From the NCBI RefSeq assembly GCF_003351225.1, contig NZ_QQSY01000003.1, positions 421,158 to 485,157 on the forward strand: a DNA stretch of 64,000 nt, given 5' to 3'. The stretch comes from Dyella solisilvae. GTDB lineage: Bacteria; Pseudomonadota; Gammaproteobacteria; Xanthomonadales; Rhodanobacteraceae. Within the stretch, counting starts at the first letter, position 1. The number at the start of each line of letters is the position of its first letter. Both the position numbers and the translations under genes were made by a program. Below are positions 44,626-52,104 of this stretch, piece by piece. Below the pieces are notes generated by a model that saw only the letters and a list, made by a program, of their open reading frames with translations, searched no databases and was not told the DNA's origin.

Positions 44626-47373
44626 ATGGATTCCATCCGTAGCACCTCGCTAAGACCGCTGTCCCATCGCTTGAGGCCACTGGCCTACGGGCTGGTGGCC
44701 GTCATCGGCCTCATCCTCGCGCTGACCTGGGGTGCGCTCCAGGTCCAGGTGACTCTCGCCGGGTTCCTCAACGGCGAGAGCATCTGGAGCAAGGCGCAGA
44801 AGCAGGCCGTGATCGACCTGGCCAGCTTTGCCGAAACCGGCAACGCCGAGCGGCTCGCCGGCTACGAACGCAACCACGAGCTGCTCGTTTCCGACGGTTG
44901 GGCGCGCGATGCGATCGCCTCCGGCCGCTATGATCGGGAGGCGGTGAATCGCGCGTTCGAGCGCGGACGGATCCTGCCGGCGGCCAAGCCCGGCATGATC
45001 TTCATGTTGAGCTGCTGCACCTCCGTGACGCATATGCGCGAGGCCGTGCAGGCCTGGCGCGCCGCTGACCGGCCGCTAAGGGAGCTGGACGCCATCGCCG
45101 CCGAGTTGCGGCAGGCCTACGCGCAGGGTCGGCCTTCACCCGAGTGGATCGCCGAGCGGCTGGCCGGCATCAACCAGATCAATGACGAACTCACGCCGCT
45201 GACCAACCTGTTCTCGCTGGAAGTGGCGCAGGGCGCCATCTGGCTGGGACGCGTGCTGTTCCTCGGGGTGTTCCTTGCCGCCAGCGCGGCCTCGCTGCTG
45301 TGGCTGCTCATGGCCCGGCGCATCCTGTTCCAGATCCGCGGCACGGAAGAGCGCTACAGCCTGTTGTTCGACAGCGCCGCCGACGCCATCGTGATGGTCG
45401 ACGAGGCCAGCGACACCATTCTTGGCGCCAACCGCACGGCGATGCAGTGGACCGGCCTGGACATGGAGACGCTGCTGCGCACGCGTCTGTCCGAGCTGTT
45501 CGCGCCGTTGCAGCACCGTGCCGACGGCGCGGTCACCGGCGACCTGCTTGGCCCCGGCGGCGAGGCGCGTCCGGTCGAAATGCGCAGCAGCGTCACCCAC
45601 TGGGGCGCCCGAAGCGTGCGCCAGTCGATCCTGCGCGACATCACCGAGCGGGTGAACCTCGAGCAGCAGCGCCGCATCGCCGCCGAAGCGCTGGCGGGTA
45701 TCGCCGAGGGTGTGATCATCGCCGACGCCGAGCGCCAGGTGACCCGCGTCAACGCAGCGCATATCCGCATGACTGGTTTTACCGCGCAGGCCTTGCAGGG
45801 CGTGCGCTTCGACGACCTGCGATCACTGCCCGACGGCTCCCCGTTGCCTGACTCGGTGTGGAAGGCCATCGACACCGAGGGCAACTGGGTGGGCGAGGTG
45901 CGCAGCCGGCGCCTGGACGGCAGCAGCTATCCCGAACTGCTCAGCATCAGCGCGATCCGTGATCCGGACGGACAGGTGCAGCATTACGTGGCCGTGCTCA
46001 ATAACATCAGCACGGCCAAGGCCAACGAGCAGCGCCTGCAGTACATGGCGGCGCACGACCCGCTGACCGGGCTTAGCAACCGCGCGGAGTTCGAGCGTCG
46101 TTGCGTGCAGGCCGTGGCCCAGGCCGAACGCGAGCGCGGCATGGCCGCCGTGCTGTTCATCGACCTGGACGCCTTCAAGGCGGTCAACGACAGCTATACC
46201 CACGCCATCGGCGACCACCTGCTGGTCAAGGTGGCCGAGCGCATCGCCTACGAGCTGGGTGATCGCGGCGTGGCGGGGCGCATTGGCGGCGATGAATTCA
46301 CCGTGCTGCTGTCCAACCTGCAGTCTCGCGAACAGGCCAGCGCGATCGCAGGCCGCCTGCTCACCACGCTGGCCGCGCCGGCGATCGTGGGCGATTACGA
46401 GGTGGCGCTCAGCGCCAGCATCGGCATCGCCTGTTACCCGCTGGACGGCTCGGACGTGCCGACCCTGATCAGCAACGCGGACGCGGCGATGTACGCGGCC
46501 AAGACCGAAGAGCGCAACGCGTTCCGCTTTTATTCGCCACGCATGCAGGCGGATGCGCGCCGGCGCATCGCGTTGGCGTCCGAACTGCGCACGGCGCTGT
46601 CGGAGAACGAATTCCACCTGGTCTTCCAGCCCACGGTGGAGATGCGCAGCGGGCGCATCGTGGCGGTGGAGGCGTTGCTGCGCTGGCGGCATCCGCGTCG
46701 CGGCGAGATTCCACCCGGCGAGTTCATCCCGATGGCGGAGAAGCTGGGATTGATCCGCCGCATCGACCAGTGGGTGCTGCAGGCGGCGTGCACCCAGATG
46801 TACCTGTGGGACAGGGCCGGCGTGCCGCCGCTGCGCATGGCCGTCAATGTCTCGGCGCACTGGTTCGGGCAGGCCAATTTCGTCGACGACATCCGCGCGC
46901 TGCTGGAGTCGCGCCGTCTGGCGCCCGAACGGCTGATGCTGGAGATCACCGAAGGCGCGATCCTGCGCCTGGGCGAGGAGATGGAGCGGACCTTGTACAC
47001 CCTCAACGCGCTGGGCGTGGGCGTGGCCATCGACGACTTCGGCACCGGCTATTCGTCGATGAGCTACCTGAAGCTGCGCGCCATCGCGTATCTCAAGATC
47101 GACCGGAGTTTCGTCACCGGCCTGCCCGAGGACAGCAGTGACGGCGCCATCGTCGAGGCCATGCTCACCTTGTGTCGCAACCTGGACATCACGCCGATCG
47201 CCGAAGGCATCGAGACGGAAGAGCAGCATCGCTTCCTGCTGCGCGCCGGCTGCACCGAGGGCCAGGGTTTCCTGTATTCCCGCCCGGTCGAGCCGGAAGC
47301 GATCGTGCAGATGCTGGGCGCCGAGCGCCGCGCGGTCAGCCCGCATCTGCGGCTGGTGCCGCCGGAAGTCTAA
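44626..47373 (+). CDS. Membrane PAS-PAS-GGDEF-EAL c-di-GMP enzyme
   Basis: This protein of about 915 residues has two transmembrane helices (about residues 20-40 and 205-230) flanking a periplasmic sensor domain. Two PAS domains follow (about 245-370 and 380-490, the first from ERYSLLFDSAADAIVMVDE), then GGDEF with intact GRIGGDEF but no RxxD I-site at the expected spot. The EAL domain has EALLRWRHP, EITEGAI, IDDFGTGYSS, LKIDRSFV and AEGIETEEQ, all needed for phosphodiesterase activity. The start is ATG 44626 (AAGGG upstream); GTG 44599 is possible. It lies 75 bp after undA. Confidence 0.93.
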   Translation: MDSIRSTSLRPLSHRLRPLAYGLVAVIGLILALTWGALQVQVTLAGFLNGESIWSKAQKQAVIDLASFAETGNAERLAGYERNHELLVSDGWARDAIASGRYDREAVNRAFERGRILPAAKPGMIFMLSCCTSVTHMREAVQAWRAADRPLRELDAIAAELRQAYAQGRPSPEWIAERLAGINQINDELTPLTNLFSLEVAQGAIWLGRVLFLGVFLAASAASLLWLLMARRILFQIRGTEERYSLLFDSAADAIVMVDEASDTILGANRTAMQWTGLDMETLLRTRLSELFAPLQHRADGAVTGDLLGPGGEARPVEMRSSVTHWGARSVRQSILRDITERVNLEQQRRIAAEALAGIAEGVIIADAERQVTRVNAAHIRMTGFTAQALQGVRFDDLRSLPDGSPLPDSVWKAIDTEGNWVGEVRSRRLDGSSYPELLSISAIRDPDGQVQHYVAVLNNISTAKANEQRLQYMAAHDPLTGLSNRAEFERRCVQAVAQAERERGMAAVLFIDLDAFKAVNDSYTHAIGDHLLVKVAERIAYELGDRGVAGRIGGDEFTVLLSNLQSREQASAIAGRLLTTLAAPAIVGDYEVALSASIGIACYPLDGSDVPTLISNADAAMYAAKTEERNAFRFYSPRMQADARRRIALASELRTALSENEFHLVFQPTVEMRSGRIVAVEALLRWRHPRRGEIPPGEFIPMAEKLGLIRRIDQWVLQAACTQMYLWDRAGVPPLRMAVNVSAHWFGQANFVDDIRALLESRRLAPERLMLEITEGAILRLGEEMERTLYTLNALGVGVAIDDFGTGYSSMSYLKLRAIAYLKIDRSFVTGLPEDSSDGAIVEAMLTLCRNLDITPIAEGIETEEQHRFLLRAGCTEGQGFLYSRPVEPEAIVQMLGAERRAVSPHLRLVPPEV

Positions 47374-47404
47374 GCGCGCGTCGCTCCGGTGGGGGCCATG
47401 ACGA

Positions 47405-48103
47405 TCAGTGCAGGTCGACGCTCACCACTTGCTGAGCAGGCTGGTACAGCGCAGGGAACTGTTGCTTCAGATGCGCCACCTTCGGCGCATCATTGAACAG
47501 GATGTACGGCTCGTTCGGGTGTTGCTCGGCGTAGTCCTGGTGGTAGGACTCGGCCACGTAGAAGCCGTTCAGCGGCGTCACCTGGGTCACGATCGGGTCG
47601 GCGAACGCATGGGCGGCGCCAAGCTGGGCGATATAGGCGGTGGCGATGCGCTTCTGCTCGTCGTTGCCGTAGAAGATCACTGAGCGGTACTGGGTGCCCA
47701 CGTCCGGTCCCTGGCGGTTGAGCTCGGTGGGGTCGGTCGCGACGGAGAAGTACACCTTCAGCAGTTGGCCGTAGCTGATCTTCGACGGGTCGTAGAGGAT
47801 TTTCACGGATTCGGCGTGGCCGGTATCGCCATCGCTGACCCGCTCGTAGCTGGCGGTGCTGGCCGATCCACCGGCATAGCCGGCCCATACGTGCTTGACG
47901 CCCTTCACGTGCTCGAACACCGACTGCAAGCCCCAGAAGCAGCCGCCGGCCAGCACGGCCACCTGGTTGCCCTGCGCGGGCGCGGCGTCGACCGCCGGGT
48001 CGGGCAAGGGCCCGGTACTGCCATCGGCGGAAGCCAGGCTGCAGGCGCTCAGGCCCGCCAAGGCCAACATGCCGGCAAGCACGACGTTGAAACGGATGCT
48101 CAT
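47405..48103 (-). CDS. msrA: Peptide methionine-S-sulfoxide reductase, lipoprotein form
   Basis: This 232-residue MsrA reduces methionine-S-sulfoxide. The active-site motif is GGCFWGLQSVFEHVKGV; YAGG, GHAESVKI, PTELNRQGPDVGTQYRS and ESYHQDY are all typical. Unlike cytosolic MsrA it has a lipoprotein signal with lipobox LSAC, placing it in the periplasm on a membrane, where it would repair oxidised envelope proteins. The start is ATG 48103; ATG 48118 is possible. No msrB lies next to it. Confidence 0.94.
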   Translation of the reverse strand: MSIRFNVVLAGMLALAGLSACSLASADGSTGPLPDPAVDAAPAQGNQVAVLAGGCFWGLQSVFEHVKGVKHVWAGYAGGSASTASYERVSDGDTGHAESVKILYDPSKISYGQLLKVYFSVATDPTELNRQGPDVGTQYRSVIFYGNDEQKRIATAYIAQLGAAHAFADPIVTQVTPLNGFYVAESYHQDYAEQHPNEPYILFNDAPKVAHLKQQFPALYQPAQQVVSVDLH

Positions 48104-48309
48104 GGTGAGACGCTCCATCGGTGGGGAGATGCGTCGCTGGCCCTGGGCCGATGACGCCGCGGCCGGGCATTCACCCGGCTGACATCCCACTATTCGCCGC
48201 CGGGCCCGATCCGGTTACCTCTCATCGTGGCGCCTCCTCCGGCCGCCGGCGCGAAGGCGGCGCCAAGACGATGTTATGGTGCGCCTCCATCGTCCCCACG
48301 ATTGACGCC

Positions 48310-49137
48310 ATGACCCACGTGATCGACCTGAACGCGTACCTGCGTCGCATCGGCCATGACGGTCCGCTGACGCCGGGGCTGGACACCCTGCGGGCGCTGA
48401 CCACGGCGCACGTGGCCGCGATTCCGTTCGAGAACCTCGACCCGCTGCTGCGGGTACCGGTGTCGCTGGAACCGGAGGCGATCGAGCGCAAGCTGGTGCG
48501 CGACGGGCGCGGCGGTTATTGCTTCGAACAGAACGGACTGCTGCTGGAAGTGCTGCGCACGCTCGGTTTCCAGGTGCACGGACTGATCGCCCGCGTGCTG
48601 TGGATGAAGCCCGAAGACGCGATGGTGGCGCAGACTCACATGCTGCTGCGGGTGGAGCTCGAGGGCGAGAGCTGGCTGGTCGACGTGGGCTTCGGCAGCA
48701 TGGCGTTGAGTGGGGCGCTGCGTCTGCAGCCCGATATCGAGCAGGCCACCGGCAACGAGCCGTTCCGCCTGCTCGAGGGCGGCGGCGATTGGCGCATGCA
48801 GGCGCTGGTGCGCGGCGAGTGGAAGACGCTATACCGCTTCGACCTTCAGCCGCGCCCCTCCATCGACTATGTGGTGGCCAACCACTACACCTCGACCTAT
48901 CCGGACTCGCACTTCCTGCACGGCCTGATTGCCGCGCGCACGCTGGCCGGCCGTCGGCTCGGCCTGCGCAACAGGGAGTTCGTGGTGCATCCGGCCGACG
49001 GTGAGTCGGTGCGGCGCACGCTCGACGGCGTGGAGGAGATCAAGCAGGTGCTGCGCGAGCAGTTCGACATCCGCCTGCCGGCGCATCCGGAGCTGGATCG
49101 CACGCTGGCGGCGCTGCCGTTGCCGTCGCAGGAGTAA
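48310..49137 (+). CDS. Arylamine N-acetyltransferase
   Basis: This 275-residue NAT-family enzyme transfers acetyl from acetyl-CoA to arylamines or hydrazines. The catalytic triad is visible: Cys71 in RGGYCFEQN, His in QTHMLLRV and Asp in WLVDVGFG. The start MTHVIDLNAYLRRIG fits the family; the longer open frame upstream is not needed. It is divergent from msrA. The natural substrate is unknown. Confidence 0.93.
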   Translation: MTHVIDLNAYLRRIGHDGPLTPGLDTLRALTTAHVAAIPFENLDPLLRVPVSLEPEAIERKLVRDGRGGYCFEQNGLLLEVLRTLGFQVHGLIARVLWMKPEDAMVAQTHMLLRVELEGESWLVDVGFGSMALSGALRLQPDIEQATGNEPFRLLEGGGDWRMQALVRGEWKTLYRFDLQPRPSIDYVVANHYTSTYPDSHFLHGLIAARTLAGRRLGLRNREFVVHPADGESVRRTLDGVEEIKQVLREQFDIRLPAHPELDRTLAALPLPSQE

Positions 49138-49147
49138 TGCGCGCCGC

Positions 49148-49369
49148 TCAGTCGATGGCGCGCACGTGGATGGCGATGTCCTCGATCTGCACCACCTGGC
49201 CCGCGTGGATCTTGCAGGTCTTGCGCAGCTCCTGCACGCCGTCCACCGAAACGGCGCCGCTGGCGACGATGGCCTTGCCCGCGCCGCCGCTGTCGCACAG
49301 GCCCACCAGCTTCAGCAGCTGGTTGAGTTCGACGTAGTCGCGGTCCAGTTCAAATTCGATCTCTTGCAT
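49148..49369 (-). CDS. Small S4-domain RNA-binding protein (YbcJ-like)
   Basis: This 73-residue protein is almost entirely an S4 fold: VELNQLLKLVGLCDSGGAGKAIVASGAVSVDG with the Arg/Lys at ELRKTCKIHAGQVV. It matches the E. coli YbcJ family of free-standing S4 proteins, thought to bind structured RNA. It lies 6 bp after the barstar gene on the same strand. Confidence 0.88.
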   Translation of the reverse strand: MQEIEFELDRDYVELNQLLKLVGLCDSGGAGKAIVASGAVSVDGVQELRKTCKIHAGQVVQIEDIAIHVRAID

Positions 49370-49375
49370 GGGGTC

Positions 49376-49810
49376 TCAGGCGTCGGTGTCGTCGAAGGCG
49401 CTTTCGGGCAGCGCGAAAAACACGAAGAACGGTGATTCGGCGTCCTGCCAGTAGTCGACCGCTTCCTCGAGGATGTCCAGCAGGGTGTCGAAGTCTTCCT
49501 CGTTCGCGTCGCGCATGTCCTGCGCCTGGTCGAACAGCAGGGTATAGCCCGGTGACTTCAGCCAGGAGAGGTCGCGCACGCTGTCGGCCAGCGCATCCCA
49601 GTTGCGTCCGAATTCGGCCGGCAGGCGCAGCGCCATGGTCAGGCGGTCGAACAGGAGTTCGCGGTCCGTGTAGTCGGCCAGGCTGACGCGGCACACGCGC
49701 AGTCCTTGCATGCCTGCGGCATCGCCGAGCGGATCGAGGTCTTCGGAGGTGACGAAGAAGATCCCGCCGTGTTCGGGATCGCCGAAATCAAGGTCGAACT
49801 GTGCATTCAT
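49376..49810 (-). CDS. Barstar-family RNase inhibitor (immunity protein)
   Basis: This 144-residue acidic protein has the barstar core: VSLADYTDRELLFDRLTMALRLPAEFGRNWDALADSVRDLSWL, then YTLLFDQAQ and a helix-rich acidic C-terminus. Barstars occupy the RNase active site. It overlaps the stop of the RNase gene by 4 nt (ATGA), so inhibitor translation is tied to toxin translation. It is cytoplasmic, with no signal. Confidence 0.92.
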   Translation of the reverse strand: MNAQFDLDFGDPEHGGIFFVTSEDLDPLGDAAGMQGLRVCRVSLADYTDRELLFDRLTMALRLPAEFGRNWDALADSVRDLSWLKSPGYTLLFDQAQDMRDANEEDFDTLLDILEEAVDYWQDAESPFFVFFALPESAFDDTDA

Positions 49811-50223
49811 GGCGATACCTCAAACTGTCGGAAAGTGCGGTAGTGATCGTCGGTGTAGTAGTAGACGCGCGGCGGCGATCCGCCGGTGATGATGCGCCGC
49901 GCGCCGCGATAGTCGAGCCCGGGCGTGTCCACGGTGTACTCGTGGTAGTAGCCATCGGGCATCCGCGGCAGGCGGTCTTCGCGATTCTGGAACACCACGC
50001 CGTCCTGGCGATGCTCGAACGGCCCGCCGTGGGCGATGCGCGAGAGCGTATCAGCAGCCTCCGGCGGCAGGAATGGCGGCAAGGCGGCGCCCGTCGCGGG
50101 CACGCTGGCGTGGGACGACGGCTGGCCGATCCCCGCGGGCGATGGCTCCGGCGTGTGCCTTCCCCACAGCAGGGCAGCGATCGCCAGGACGACCAGCAAC
50201 AGCAGGGGTTTGAGCGCGCGCAT
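49807..50223 (-). CDS. Exported guanyl-specific ribonuclease (RNase Sa/barnase family)
   Basis: This 138-residue protein has an N-terminal hydrophobic signal or anchor (ALKPLLLLVVLAIAALLW), a Pro/Ser-rich spacer and a C-terminal RNase domain very like streptomycete RNase Sa. Landmarks are DGYYHEYTVDTPG (catalytic Glu), GARRIITGG (Arg) and YYTDDHYRTF (His). With the coupled barstar it forms an RNase/inhibitor pair. No lipobox or clear cleavage site is evident, so it may be secreted or membrane-tethered. It could serve in interbacterial attack or RNA scavenging. Confidence 0.9.
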   Translation of the reverse strand: MRALKPLLLLVVLAIAALLWGRHTPEPSPAGIGQPSSHASVPATGAALPPFLPPEAADTLSRIAHGGPFEHRQDGVVFQNREDRLPRMPDGYYHEYTVDTPGLDYRGARRIITGGSPPRVYYYTDDHYRTFRQFEVSP

Positions 50224-50286
50224 GGCGGAGGTCCGGACGGAGTGGGGCGAGTGTAGAGCTTCCGCCGCCGTGCGGCACGTCCGTGC

Positions 50287-51126
50287 TCAACCGGCGGCGT
50301 CGACCCGCTGTTGCAGTGCCATCGCCGCGGCCGGATTGCGCTCCTTGGCGCTGCTGATGAAGTAGATGAACACGTCGCGCGGGCCTTTCGGCGCCAGCGG
50401 CGGGGCCACGTGCGGCAGTTCCGCAAGGTCACTGCCCTCGGCCCAGCGCCGGGCGCGTGCGCCCCACTGGTCGAGTTCGTCGTCAGCGTAACCGGCGGTC
50501 AGTTGCGACTGGCTGCGCATCAGGCGTGCATAGGTGAAGTCGCCGGTGATGTCGGCCAGTGAGGGGTGCTGCGTTGAATCGGTGAACACCGTGGGGATGC
50601 CATGCGTGCGCGCCAACGCCACGTAGCGCTCGTCGAGGAAGCTGGTGTGGCGTACCTCCAGCACGTGCCGCATCGCCTTTCCGTTGAGTTCGCGCGGCAA
50701 CAGGTCGAGAAACGCGGCCAGGTCATCGGGGTCGAACGGCCGCGTGGGCGGCAGCTGCCACAGCACAGGCCCGAGGCGGTCGCCAAATTCCGCCAGTCCA
50801 CCGAACACGAAGCCGTCGATGCCGCGCGCGGTGTCGGCCAGTCGCTTGCCTTCGGTCACGTAGCGGGGAGCCTTCAGCGAAAACACGAAGCCGGCCGGCG
50901 TCTCCGCTGCCCACTTGGCGTAGATGGCGGGCTTCTGCGCGCCATAGAAGGTGCCATTGATCTCGATGGCGCGCAGGTGGTGGCTGGCGAACTCCAGTTC
51001 GCGCCGTTGCACCAGTCCGGCCGGATAAAAGTTGTTGCGCCACGGCGCGTAGTTCCAGCCGCCAATGCCGACGCGGATGCGCGCGGCGGCGTTGCCGGCA
51101 GGCCGTGAGAACAGATCGTTGGGCAT
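50287..51126 (-). CDS. DUF72 (YecE-like) TIM-barrel protein
   Basis: This 279-residue protein has the typical pattern IRVGIGGWNYAPWRNNFYP, EINGTFYGAQKPAIYAKWAAETPAGFVFSLKAPRYVTE, LGPVLWQLPP and HVLEVRHTSFLDE. DUF72 proteins have a TIM-barrel fold and unknown activity. The start is ATG 51126. It stands between the RNase pair and the AraC regulator on the same strand. Confidence 0.9.
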   Translation of the reverse strand: MPNDLFSRPAGNAAARIRVGIGGWNYAPWRNNFYPAGLVQRRELEFASHHLRAIEINGTFYGAQKPAIYAKWAAETPAGFVFSLKAPRYVTEGKRLADTARGIDGFVFGGLAEFGDRLGPVLWQLPPTRPFDPDDLAAFLDLLPRELNGKAMRHVLEVRHTSFLDERYVALARTHGIPTVFTDSTQHPSLADITGDFTYARLMRSQSQLTAGYADDELDQWGARARRWAEGSDLAELPHVAPPLAPKGPRDVFIYFISSAKERNPAAAMALQQRVDAAG

Positions 51127-51176
51127 GGGGCGATTCCGCTGGGGCGGAGCATGATGCCACGGCTGCAGCGTCTCCC

Positions 51177-51189
51177 TGTAGGAGCGCGG
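51177..51189. repeat. Partial TGTAGGAGCGCGG repeat
   Basis: One arm of the TAGGAGCGC family lies immediately after the stop codon of the AraC gene (minus strand). No matching second arm is visible nearby. Confidence 0.5.
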
Positions 51190-51190
51190 T

Positions 51191-52006
51191 TCAATCCAGC
51201 GGAAGATGGTTGGGGTAGGGACCGCGCGCGGCCATGAAGGCGCTTGGCGTCATGCCGGCGAAATCGTGGAACTCCCGAACCAGGTGCGCCTGGTCGCCAT
51301 AGCCGCCGTCCGCCGCCACGGCGCTCCAGTCCACCCGGGCGCTGCGGTACACCGCATCGACCACGCTGCGAAAGCGAATCAGCCGCGCATAGCGCTTCGG
51401 CCCCATGCCGACCTGGCGGCGGAACAGGCGGCCGAAGCGGTAATCGGACAGGCCGGTCTCGCGCACCAGCGCACCGATGCGCGCCACCTGTGGTCGGCGG
51501 CCGATCTCATCGAGCGCATAGTCCACCTCGGGGGCCAGCCGCGGCATGCGCATGTGCGCCTGCAGCCATTGCTCCAGCAACGCCAGTCGTTGGGTGGCGC
51601 AGGGAGTGTCGAGCAGACGTTCACGCAGATGGTGCGCACTGGCGCCGAAAATGTCTTCCAGGTTGATATCGCGCTCGATAAGGACACCATGGTCCTCGCC
51701 CGTAAGCGCGTGCGCGCCGCCCGGATGGAACACGACGCCCATCACGCGCACCTGTTCGGCCGTGTCGATGATCTGGCTGCGCAGGCAGGGGCCGCCGATC
51801 ACGGAAGCCGACGCACGTGTGCAGCGCCGCTCCGCATCGTCGCTGTAAACGCGAGTCTCGTCTTCGTGCAGATTGATGATCAGGCCGGCGCCCGGCTGGG
51901 GCAGCACGCGCTCGTAGTGATGCGTGGCGGGCGGCATGTCCCAGTCCCACAGGCGGGAAACCAGGGCATCAAGCGGCGGCGCAGGTACGGCGACGAGGTG
52001 ACCCAT
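51191..52006 (-). CDS. AraC-family transcriptional regulator
   Basis: This 271-residue protein has an N-terminal sensor region (DUF6597-like, with GAGLIINLHEDETRVY and VMGVVFHPGGAHAL) and a C-terminal double helix-turn-helix (VARIGALVRETGLSDYRFGRLFRRQVGMGPKRYARLIRF, then YGDQAHLVREFHDFAGMTPSAF). It is typical of AraC regulators with unknown inducer. No divergent partner is adjacent, so the target is unclear. Confidence 0.92.
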   Translation of the reverse strand: MGHLVAVPAPPLDALVSRLWDWDMPPATHHYERVLPQPGAGLIINLHEDETRVYSDDAERRCTRASASVIGGPCLRSQIIDTAEQVRVMGVVFHPGGAHALTGEDHGVLIERDINLEDIFGASAHHLRERLLDTPCATQRLALLEQWLQAHMRMPRLAPEVDYALDEIGRRPQVARIGALVRETGLSDYRFGRLFRRQVGMGPKRYARLIRFRSVVDAVYRSARVDWSAVAADGGYGDQAHLVREFHDFAGMTPSAFMAARGPYPNHLPLD

Positions 52007-52104
52007 CGGATGGCCTCCCGAACTTCACCGGGAGTTTAGGGAAACGCGGATTAACCCCGCGTAGGCGTCACCCGTCCTGGCAGCCCGTGGATGGGCCGGC
52101 GCTG

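Noticed and set aside
45823-47346. 507-codon minus-strand frame opposite the GGDEF-EAL gene
   Set aside because: Shadow of a gene with complete catalytic motifs; no domain in the reverse reading.
51183-51197. GGTTCAATCC as a tRNA T-arm
   Set aside because: No acceptor, D or anticodon stems can be built around it; it overlaps the end of the AraC gene and a repeat.
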